DNA of 12,262 bases from Chloroflexota bacterium (GTDB lineage Bacteria; Chloroflexota; Dehalococcoidia; SZUA-161; SpSt-899): the NCBI GenBank assembly GCA_018725425.1, contig QLUL01000018.1, positions 1-12,262 on the forward strand, written 5' to 3'. Positions 6,283 to 12,262 of the stretch are shown piece by piece. The first letter of the stretch is position 1; each line of letters begins with the position of its first letter. Under the pieces are notes generated by a model. The model was given only the letters and a program-made list of their open reading frames with translations, ran no database searches and was not told where the DNA came from. The translations under genes were made by a program, and so were the position numbers.

Positions 6283-6299
6283 AAATTGTGCAACAATTT
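6283..6299. promoter_or_regulatory. Perfect palindrome of GntR/FadR-operator form upstream of the aminotransferase
   Basis: AAATTGT-GCA-ACAATTT is a perfect 7-bp inverted repeat ending 44 bases before the aminotransferase start. Its core TTGT-N3-ACAA fits the FadR-subgroup operator consensus TNGT-N3-ACNA. A TATAAA at 6311-6316 could be a -10 box, with TTGTGC (6286-6291) inside the palindrome as a weak -35 at 19-base spacing. The spacing of the half-sites (3) differs from the pair upstream of the local GntR gene (2), so another regulator may be involved. Confidence 0.4.
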
Positions 6300-6343
6300 A
6301 TGCGGTCAACTATAAAACTGAAAACTAAAAGGAGGTGTAACGT

Positions 6344-7717
6344 ATGGCAATAAGAAAAAGCGTAGACCAGTTCATTGCGACCCATCAGAAATCCCGGGAA
6401 CTATGGGAAAGATCTCTCGGGGTAAACCGGGGCATTCACCACGACGCCCGCTTCACTATCCCCTTTCCTATTTACTCCTCCCAAGCTAAGGGGGCTCGTA
6501 AGTGGGACGTGGATGGCAATGAGTATATTGACTATACCATGGGACATGGATCACTAATGCTGGGGCATGCCCATCCCACACTGGTGGAAGCCGTTTCGGG
6601 GCAGATATCAAGGGGTAGCCATTATGGAACCGAGAATGAGCTGGCACTGGAATGGGCGGAGCTGATATGTCAGTTGATTCCCGCCGCCGAGAGGGTGGAG
6701 TTTGTAGTCTCAGGCACCGAGGCAAATATGCTCATTGCCCAGTTGGTCCGGGCTTACACCGGCAGGAAGAAGATCCTCAAGTTTGCCGAGCATTTCTTTG
6801 GCTGGTCGGACCACTTTCAGGTTGGTGTCCTCCCTCCCTATGACAAACCGGTTGCTGGCCGACTCCCGCCTATCACCGCGGACTCGGTGACTGAAGGCAC
6901 GGTGGTTATCCCCTGCAATGATGGGGTGGCCATGGAGAAGGCCCTTGCCGGGAAAGACATTGCCGCTTTGTTTATTGAAGGGGGCGGGGCGCACTGTGGA
7001 GCTATAGGAATGCCGCCTGATCTCTGGCATGCCGCACGGCGGCTGACCCAGGAGCATGGAACCCTGCTCGTTATTGACGAGGTGATCACCGGCTTTCGCT
7101 GGTCTCCCGGTGGTTGCCAGGCGATGGTTGGGGTCACCCCGGACCTCAGCAGTCTGGGTAAGATCGTCGGTGGTGGGTTAGCCGGTGGCGCCGCGGTATG
7201 TGGTCGCGCCGATGTCATGGAGCTGCTGAGAATAAAACCCGGAGAGGCCGAATGGAACCGCTATCGTCGCCTGGTTCATTCCGGGACCTGGAACGCTAAC
7301 CCGGTGAATGCCGCCGCTGGGGTAGCAATGCTGAAGATCATCGCTCAGGGCGAAGTCCAGAAGACGGCCGAGGCTATGGCCCAGCGGTTGGTCGCCGGGA
7401 TGAATCGCCAGATCGAGAAGCGAAATGTGGAGGCCTGTGCCTATAATGCAGTATCAGCTATTCATTTATACTTTGGCAAGTGCCAGAGAGATATACCGGT
7501 TAGCCTGGATACCACTAAGTCCATGTCTCCTGAGCTAGTTAATACCCTGGACAGGCACCTGCTACTTAATGGGGTGCACCTGCTTAGGGGTACGATTGGC
7601 TGGGTTTCGGCGGTACACACCGAAGAGGACATTGACCAGACCATCGAAGCCTTTGGTCTCGCCCTGGATGGAATGCTGGCAGAGGGGATTATAGAGTCGG
7701 AAAGGAGAAATCAATGA
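6344..7717 (+). CDS. Class III PLP aminotransferase (glutamate-1-semialdehyde aminomutase-like)
   Basis: A 457-residue fold-type I PLP enzyme of the class III family, moving an amino group between a substrate and a 2-oxo acid, or within one molecule as in glutamate-1-semialdehyde aminomutase. Visible motifs are FVVSGTEANM (120-129, PLP phosphate), LLVIDEVITGFR (241-252, D245 to the PLP ring), and DLSSLGKIVGGGLAGGA (267-283) with Schiff-base lysine K273. HSGTWNANP (312-320) and the C-terminal NGVHLLRG are also GSA-aminomutase-like. ATG at 6344 follows AAAAGGAGGTG with ideal spacing. No other heme-synthesis gene is present and the next gene overlaps it by ATGA, so a tetrapyrrole role is unlikely. 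A catabolic or secondary transaminase is inferred; the substrate is unknown. Confidence 0.9.
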   Translation: MAIRKSVDQFIATHQKSRELWERSLGVNRGIHHDARFTIPFPIYSSQAKGARKWDVDGNEYIDYTMGHGSLMLGHAHPTLVEAVSGQISRGSHYGTENELALEWAELICQLIPAAERVEFVVSGTEANMLIAQLVRAYTGRKKILKFAEHFFGWSDHFQVGVLPPYDKPVAGRLPPITADSVTEGTVVIPCNDGVAMEKALAGKDIAALFIEGGGAHCGAIGMPPDLWHAARRLTQEHGTLLVIDEVITGFRWSPGGCQAMVGVTPDLSSLGKIVGGGLAGGAAVCGRADVMELLRIKPGEAEWNRYRRLVHSGTWNANPVNAAAGVAMLKIIAQGEVQKTAEAMAQRLVAGMNRQIEKRNVEACAYNAVSAIHLYFGKCQRDIPVSLDTTKSMSPELVNTLDRHLLLNGVHLLRGTIGWVSAVHTEEDIDQTIEAFGLALDGMLAEGIIESERRNQ

Positions 7718-8652
7718 GTGGGAAGATCATGAGGGCTTTGGAAAGGCTGGGGATGCCGAAGGGAGACCTGTATGAATTGCCAACATCTCCAAAAACCTTT
7801 CCTGATGGTGCCAATTATAGGGTGGAGATCTCTGGAATTGAAACGGCAAGAGTCTTGGAAGCGACAATCGATGAAGCTCATAAGCAAGGGGTCCCTTTTC
7901 ACCGGGCAATTGCTATGGTGCGGGGGGCAACCCTTTTCACGCGGGATGAGTTGAGAGAATTCGCCAGGATAGCGCATGAAGCCCGGGTGGAGGTTATTAT
8001 GACTCCAGGTCCAAGGCCGACCTGGGATATCGGTCGGCAGGTTGCCACCCCTGAGGGCGTTATCTCCGGATTAAGACTGAGGGGGATGGATTCAGTCAGA
8101 CACTACTTGATGGACATCGAGCGATGCATCCAGGTGGGCTTTAGGGGATTCCTGGTCTGGGACGAGGGGGTCCTTTCCCTGCTCAATTCGATGAAGCAGA
8201 ATGGCGACCTGCCTCCGGATGTGATTTTTAAGGTGTCGATATTTGCCGGTCATGCTAACCCGGCGGGGGTTAGACTGGTAGAATCCCTCGGCGCAAACAC
8301 TTGCAATCCGGTGGCCGATCTCACCCTTCCGATGTTAGCGGCTATAAGGAGCATAGTGAGTATCCCATTAGATATTCACATTCAACTTTGGGCATCTATG
8401 GGGGGTTACAATCGCATCTATGAGACCCCTGAGATTGTTAGGGTTGCCTCCCCCTGCTATTTCAAGATGGAGCCGGGCCCAGGGCTGGGTATGTACATGC
8501 CCTGGGGGACCTCGGGGGAGGGACTGGCTCAATCAGGAAGAGAGAAGATTCGTTCAATCAAGAATATCATTGAACTGATCGGTGAGACTTATCCAGAACT
8601 GACGGTATCAAAGCAGGGGGCAGAGGATCTAAGGGTACCCTTGCCGGGATGA
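7714..8652 (+). CDS. U32-peptidase-like protein of unknown function, probable TIM barrel
   Basis: A 312-residue soluble protein with no signal peptide or membrane segment. It resembles a group commonly annotated as 'U32 family peptidase', recognisable by FPDGANYRVEI (29-39), HR.....G (63-71), and the alternation of short hydrophobic strands and helices seen in TIM barrels (VEVIMTPGP 92-100, GFLVWDEG 145-152, FKVSIFAGHANP 172-183). The U32 signature with its two spaced cysteines (E-x-F-x2-G...C...G-x-C) is absent; the only cysteines are C138, C197 and C248. Peptidase activity is therefore doubtful. The ATG overlaps the aminotransferase stop (ATGA) and AAAGGAG (7701-7707) serves it, so the two are co-translated and probably act on the same compound. 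Conserved-looking residues such as D150, E151, H180 and E253 could be catalytic; this is a guess. Confidence 0.72.
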   Translation: MSGKIMRALERLGMPKGDLYELPTSPKTFPDGANYRVEISGIETARVLEATIDEAHKQGVPFHRAIAMVRGATLFTRDELREFARIAHEARVEVIMTPGPRPTWDIGRQVATPEGVISGLRLRGMDSVRHYLMDIERCIQVGFRGFLVWDEGVLSLLNSMKQNGDLPPDVIFKVSIFAGHANPAGVRLVESLGANTCNPVADLTLPMLAAIRSIVSIPLDIHIQLWASMGGYNRIYETPEIVRVASPCYFKMEPGPGLGMYMPWGTSGEGLAQSGREKIRSIKNIIELIGETYPELTVSKQGAEDLRVPLPG

Positions 8653-8728
8653 TGAAGGAATTCAGGCTTTAGCCTTTCATTGGCTCACCTTGCGGGTGAT
8701 AAAGGAATTCAGGCTTTAGCCTTTCATT
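8651..8728. repeat. Two direct copies of a 31-base repeat, first overlapping a stop codon
   Basis: Positions 8651-8681 and 8698-8728 are identical except for one base (GATG against GATA), giving a 47-base period. The last 27 bases of each match perfectly. Each copy contains the small palindrome AGGCT-TT-AGCCT. The first copy starts in the TGA of the U32-like gene. The GGCTTTAGCC-type word occurs as dispersed repeats in many uncultured bacterial genomes. Two copies only, with a 16-base gap, do not make a CRISPR array. Confidence 0.8.
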
Positions 8729-8739
8729 AAGCTATATGA

Positions 8740-8753
8740 AACCCTGAAGGGTT
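8740..8753. repeat. Short palindrome AACCCT-GA-AGGGTT before panB
   Basis: A perfect 6-bp inverted repeat with a 2-base centre, just downstream of the direct repeats. It belongs to the same style of small intergenic palindrome as AGGCT-TT-AGCCT. There is no T-tract after it. A regulatory role for panB is possible but unsupported. Confidence 0.4.
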
Positions 8754-8798
8754 AATTCCGATCAGCGTTTCCATTCACGGATTCAGGAAGGAGGGACC

Positions 8799-9647
8799 AT
8801 GAAGAAAACCATCCTCGATTTCAGGGAGATGAAAAGGAGGGGAGAAAAAATCACTTTTCTCACCTGTTACGACTATCCCACTGCCTGTCGCTGTGAGAAA
8901 GCGGGCTTTGACATGCTGCTGGTCGGTGACAGCTTGGGGATGGTGGTTTACGGGTATGCGGGGACCATGCCGGTCACCATGGAACAGATGATTGTCCATT
9001 CCCAGGCGGTGAGGCGAGGGGCTCGGAATAGCTTTGTGATCGGCGATATGCCTTTTCTTTCCTATCAGGAATCGGTCAAGGACGCCATCCACAATGCGGG
9101 AAGATTTCACAAAGAGGCTGAGATGGATGCCATCAAACTCGAAGGCGGCCGGCGAATCATCAGGCAAATTGAAGGGATTGTGGATGCTGGGATGCTGGTG
9201 ATGGGCCACATCGGCTTAACCCCTCAGAGTAGCGGTCAGTTGGGCGGCTTTAAGGCGCAGGGGAGGACTGCCGAGAGCGCCATGGATTTGATTGGCGATG
9301 CCCTGGCAGTAGAAAAGGCGGGGGCTTTTGCGATCTTACTGGAAGCGGTCCCTCCGGAGCTAGGCAAGATAATTAGCGGAAGATGCCGGGTTCCTGTCCT
9401 GGGGATTGGAGCTGGAATAGATGTTGATGGTCAACTCCTGATCGTGAGTGATATGCTGGGCATTTTTGAGGCCTTCACACCGAAGTTTGTCAAGAAATAT
9501 GCCAACCTGAGTGGCATCATTGAGAGGGCTTTTGACGATTACGCGGAAGAGGTTAGAGCCGGGAAGTTCCCGCAAGAAGAACACTGCTACCGAATGCTTA
9601 AGGGAGAACTCGAAAAATTAGAGGCTCTACTAGGGGACATCGATTAG
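8799..9647 (+). CDS. panB: 3-methyl-2-oxobutanoate hydroxymethyltransferase (ketopantoate synthesis)
   Basis: A 282-residue cytoplasmic enzyme that transfers a one-carbon unit from 5,10-methylene-tetrahydrofolate to 3-methyl-2-oxobutanoate, giving 2-dehydropantoate, the first committed step to pantothenate and coenzyme A. The magnesium ligands are visible as D44 in LVGDSLG, D83 in IGDMPFLSY and E115 in KLEGG. E182 in LLEAVP is the expected catalytic glutamate. HIGLTPQS (137-144), GGFKAQG and the GIGAG...DGQ loop (203-212) are typical. Length is near normal for the family (about 265-280). ATG at 8799 follows GGAAGGAGGG. No panC, panD or panE lies nearby. Its substrate is the same 2-oxo acid the upstream Vor-type complex would consume. 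Alternative: a paralogue acting on a related 2-oxo acid, which the conserved residues make less likely. Confidence 0.95.
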   Translation: MKKTILDFREMKRRGEKITFLTCYDYPTACRCEKAGFDMLLVGDSLGMVVYGYAGTMPVTMEQMIVHSQAVRRGARNSFVIGDMPFLSYQESVKDAIHNAGRFHKEAEMDAIKLEGGRRIIRQIEGIVDAGMLVMGHIGLTPQSSGQLGGFKAQGRTAESAMDLIGDALAVEKAGAFAILLEAVPPELGKIISGRCRVPVLGIGAGIDVDGQLLIVSDMLGIFEAFTPKFVKKYANLSGIIERAFDDYAEEVRAGKFPQEEHCYRMLKGELEKLEALLGDID

Positions 9648-9835
9648 CCGAGAATTGCCCGCCACCGTCTCTCTCGCGCTTTTGGACCATCACCGTTCCC
9701 TCCATTACACGAGGGGGAAGGTATGCGTGATGCCGGTCTCTAACAGCTACTCTATTCAATGGGTTTCATATACGAATTCTGGAAATTAACCGTCGTTAGC
9801 GCATTCTCTAAGATTATGACCCTGGAAGAAAGCCG

Positions 9836-11194
9836 ATGAGAAAAGGAAGGGATCTGACCGAGGGGCACATAGTAAGGAACATCACCTACCTCTCCTGGCC
9901 CATTGTTGTCTCCGCCTTGCTGCAGACGACGGTAGGGATTGTGGATACCATGATGGTGGGGGTTTTGGGCCCGCAGCCGCTGGCGGCCGTCGGGATGGGC
10001 CACTTCATCTTGATGCTCGTCTTAGTCTTTCTCATAGCCATCTCCACCGGTGCTCAGGTCTTTGTAGCCAGATACTTCGGGGCCAAAGACCCGGAAGGGG
10101 TAACCCGTGTCGTTGACCAGTCCCTGATATTAAGTGTGATATTGGCCACCGGTATGATGGCCCTGGGATTGACACTCTCACCAGCGCTTTTCAGAATCAT
10201 GGGTGCCGAGGAAAAGGTCCTGGCATTGGGGGTGCCCTACGTGAGGATAATCTTCGGGGGCATTCTTTTTATGCTGCTTAACTTCATCATTAACTCCATC
10301 CTCCAGGGTGCCGGGGACAGCCGGACACCGCTTAAGATACTGCTTCTGATCAACATTCTGAATGTGGTCTTGAACTATCTGCTGATCTTTGGAATCGGGT
10401 TCTTTCCCCGAATGGAGGTAAGGGGAGCTGCCTGGGGGACGGTTATTTCCAGGATCGTGGGAGCGGTCATGGGAATGTGGGTTCTGATGAGCGGGCGCTT
10501 TGCTGTCCGGACAGATATCCTGCGTCGCTTCAGGATTGAACCGGCATTGATGAGTCAGATAGTGCGCATCGGGTTTCCTGCCGGGCTCCAGGGGCTGGTG
10601 CGCAGTGGGTCTGGAATCATCCTCCTGAGGTTTGTAGCCAATACAATCCACGGCACTTACGCCGTTGCCGCCTTAACTGTTGGACTGCAGGCTGAAGCGA
10701 TTTCCTTCATGCCCGGATTCGCCCTCGGCACGAGCGCCACGATCCTCGTTGGCCAAAACCTGGGCGCCGGGAAGCCCGATCGAGCCGAGAGAAACGGCCT
10801 AGCCGCCACATGGATAGCCGCTATCGTAATGTCCTGCATGGGCCTGCTTTTCTTTATCTTTGCCGAGCAAATTATGAGCCTCTTTACTGAAAGTGCGGAC
10901 GTAGTCCACATCGGTGGCGACTATCTCCGCATAATGGCCTATTCGCAACCCTTCCTGGCCATGGTAATGGTTTTCTCCGGAGGGCTGCGGGGGGCAGGGG
11001 ATACCAGAACGCCTCTGATATACAGTATTATTCACTCCTGGCTGGTGCGTATACCCTTGATATATGTCCTGGGATTCGTGCTCAATCTACAAACTACCGG
11101 CATCTGGTGGGCAATGACGCTATCTACCGTCACTCAGGGGCTTGCTACCTGGTGGAAGTTCCAGCAAGGGCATTGGCAGAGGATCAAACTGTGA
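9836..11194 (+). CDS. MATE-family multidrug/metabolite efflux transporter
   Basis: A 452-residue inner-membrane antiporter, expected to have 12 helices, exporting cationic or toxic compounds in exchange for H+ or Na+. The two halves show the usual internal repeat: ILQGAGDSRTPL in the first half (155-166) and LRGAGDTRTPL in the second (384-394). VDTMMVG (36-42) in helix 1 and VGQNLGAG (305-312) are family motifs. Hydrophobic stretches run throughout, for example about 57-75, 98-118, 139-155, 168-190 and 326-345. The ATG at 9836 is preceded by GGAAG (9824-9828) at 7 bases. A weak TTAACC-17-TAAGAT promoter (9786-9814) is possible. The 188-base gap after panB suggests separate transcription. The substrate cannot be told. 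Confidence 0.93.
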   Translation: MRKGRDLTEGHIVRNITYLSWPIVVSALLQTTVGIVDTMMVGVLGPQPLAAVGMGHFILMLVLVFLIAISTGAQVFVARYFGAKDPEGVTRVVDQSLILSVILATGMMALGLTLSPALFRIMGAEEKVLALGVPYVRIIFGGILFMLLNFIINSILQGAGDSRTPLKILLLINILNVVLNYLLIFGIGFFPRMEVRGAAWGTVISRIVGAVMGMWVLMSGRFAVRTDILRRFRIEPALMSQIVRIGFPAGLQGLVRSGSGIILLRFVANTIHGTYAVAALTVGLQAEAISFMPGFALGTSATILVGQNLGAGKPDRAERNGLAATWIAAIVMSCMGLLFFIFAEQIMSLFTESADVVHIGGDYLRIMAYSQPFLAMVMVFSGGLRGAGDTRTPLIYSIIHSWLVRIPLIYVLGFVLNLQTTGIWWAMTLSTVTQGLATWWKFQQGHWQRIKL

Positions 11195-11229
11195 GTACCA
11201 GTCGCTTTGCTCCATTGAAAAATGAAAGG

Positions 11230-11280
11230 TGCAAAGTGCAAATTTATTTCGGTCATTTTCTCTTAATTTTGCATTCTGCA
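11230..11280. repeat. Imperfect inverted repeat between convergent genes
   Basis: TGCAAAGTGCAAATT (11230-11244) and AATTTTGCATTCTGCA (11265-11280) are complementary with a few mismatches and one bulge. A second pair, AAAATGA (11219-11225) and TCATTTT (11253-11259), lies partly inside it. The gap separates the ends of the MATE gene and the TldE-like gene, so a hairpin here could stop transcription in both directions. There is no run of Ts directly after the stem. Word redundancy (TGCAAA, TGCATT, TGCA) resembles the other intergenic repeats in this window. Confidence 0.45.
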
Positions 11281-11301
11281 TTGAGCCACTGCGTTTAACA
11301 T

Positions 11302-12262
11302 TCAGGAGATTTCCGCTGTTCCGCTGAAGGTAAAATTATCTATCTTGAGCCCTGGAACGCGACTTCCGCCAAAGAATCCTTCTACAATCCTGGTCTCCCT
11401 GGAGATCAATGATACCTCAGAAAAGGCCCTCAGGATGCTATTGGTAAACCTGAAGTTCTTTACTGCCCCTTTGAACTTGCCATCCTCAATGAGAAAAGTC
11501 CCGTCGCGGGTGAGTCCGGTGATCGTAGTAGAGACCGGTTCCACCACGTTAGTATAATGAAACCGCGTCACATAGATCCCTCTCCTGGTGGAGGCGATCA
11601 TCTTTTCGAGCGAGGAATCCCCTCCCCTCATGAACAGGTGAAGCGGCATGGGTCCATAGGTATTGGGGGCAGGGAGCCCATGGCCGGTGGACTTTGTTCC
11701 CTCTTTTCCGGCAGTATAGGAGTCGAAGACCACCCCCTTAGCTATGCCGTTTTCTATCAGGACCACCTTCTGTTTGGGCACTCCCTCAAAATCAAACGGA
11801 ATCGGCATTCCCTGAGGGTTAAGGCCATCGTCCCAGATGGTGATGTTTTCTCCCACGATCTTTTGTCCCAGCTTGCCGCACATAAAACTTCGACCTTCCT
11901 GAACGGCTAAGGCGCCAAGCCCGATGTAGCCCAAGAAAGCCACCAGAGTCCCGACGGCATACGGCTCTAAGATGACGGTATATTCGCCTGGCTCAAGAGA
12001 GATAGGGGTTGTGCTGCGGAGACATTTACCAATCGCCTCATCGGCCAGCGCCTGAGGGACGATATCGGCGACATCCTTTGAGAGGTGGTTAGCATACCCC
12101 GTGGCATCATTGTCGCCCGTGACCACCAGGTTGAGTTCGGCCTGCGTTAGCCTTTGCTCCGCCCAAAGTCCCAGGGAGTTAGCAACGATGAGATCGGTTG
12201 TTCCTGTGGAGAAGGCCCCGGAGGCGATGACACCATTCTTTTGTGCCTCGCTAATAATTTGT
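11302..12262 (-). CDS. TldD/PmbA-family protein, TldE/PmbA-like, N-terminus cut by window edge
   Basis: The last 319 residues of a TldD/PmbA-family protein. Family pairs (TldD plus TldE/PmbA) form a cytoplasmic metalloprotease that degrades unfolded peptides and matures some modified peptides such as microcins. Visible features are an IVANSLGLW segment near the cut end, GNNI-like VGENITIWDDG and the glycine-rich C-terminal region with THG-like TGHG and NTYGPMPLH. The metal-binding HExxxH helix of active TldD is not found in the visible part, although the region where it would lie is covered. This marks it as the TldE/PmbA type, whose partner TldD should lie beyond the right edge. About 120-130 residues are missing. 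An in-frame GTG at 12126 is not the real start because the matching sequence continues upstream to the edge. Confidence 0.88.
   Translation of the reverse strand, partial: QIISEAQKNGVIASGAFSTGTTDLIVANSLGLWAEQRLTQAELNLVVTGDNDATGYANHLSKDVADIVPQALADEAIGKCLRSTTPISLEPGEYTVILEPYAVGTLVAFLGYIGLGALAVQEGRSFMCGKLGQKIVGENITIWDDGLNPQGMPIPFDFEGVPKQKVVLIENGIAKGVVFDSYTAGKEGTKSTGHGLPAPNTYGPMPLHLFMRGGDSSLEKMIASTRRGIYVTRFHYTNVVEPVSTTITGLTRDGTFLIEDGKFKGAVKNFRFTNSILRAFSEVSLISRETRIVEGFFGGSRVPGLKIDNFTFSGTAEIS

Noticed and set aside
6143..6385. Minus-strand 80-codon reading frame containing VIASEAKQS
   Set aside because: It is a translation of the dispersed hairpin repeat, a known source of spurious proteins, and it has no ribosome site.
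8651..8728. Possible minimal CRISPR array
   Set aside because: Only two copies with a 16-base gap, no cas gene nearby, and the repeat starts inside a stop codon.
9816..9839. Seven-codon reading frame MTLEESR ending in ATGA overlap with the MATE start
   Set aside because: It has no ribosome site of its own and encodes no run of regulatory codons; the overlap is probably chance.

Overview
This window looks like a chromosomal piece of an anaerobic, amino-acid-using bacterium. It holds a complete four-subunit 2-oxoacid:ferredoxin oxidoreductase of the branched-chain (Vor) type, a Glu/Leu/Phe/Val-family amino-acid dehydrogenase, and several PLP or carbonyl-chemistry enzymes. Strong Shine-Dalgarno sites and sigma-70-like promoters (TTGACA with 17-bp spacers) point to Bacteria rather than Archaea. 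Short dispersed repeats in most of the larger gaps, including the kind that translates to 'VIASEAKQS', are common in uncultured Chloroflexota/Dehalococcoidia-like and deltaproteobacterial-like genomes. That taxonomic guess is inference and weak.

Layout. Positions 1-1052 (minus): an amino-acid dehydrogenase running off the left edge. 1053-1366: a divergent control region with two good promoters and a pair of operator-like palindromes. 1367-2011 (plus): a GntR/FCD regulator. 2165-4741 (plus): vorD-vorB-vorA-vorC, tightly packed with overlaps. 4742-5044: a promoter and a long leader. 5045-6046 (plus): a D-cysteine desulfhydrase/ACC-deaminase-family PLP enzyme. 6047-6343: repeat-rich gap with a perfect TTGT-GCA-ACAA palindrome. 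6344-8652 (plus): a class III aminotransferase translationally coupled (ATGA overlap) to a protein resembling a family annotated as 'U32 peptidase' but lacking the U32 signature. 8653-8798: direct repeats. 8799-9647 (plus): panB. 9836-11194 (plus): a MATE transporter. 11302-12262 (minus): a TldE/PmbA-like protein running off the right edge. No intrinsic terminator with a clear T-tract, no tRNA or rRNA, no CRISPR array and no transposase was seen.

How they may work together (inference). The dehydrogenase lacks both residues that hold the glutamate side-chain carboxylate, so it probably deaminates a hydrophobic amino acid. The product 2-oxo acid fits the Vor complex, which would make an acyl-CoA and reduced ferredoxin. 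PanB also uses the valine-derived 2-oxo acid, 3-methyl-2-oxobutanoate. The divergent GntR/FCD regulator is the obvious candidate switch. The aminotransferase/U32-like pair is the least understood part of the window and the best candidate for undescribed biochemistry.
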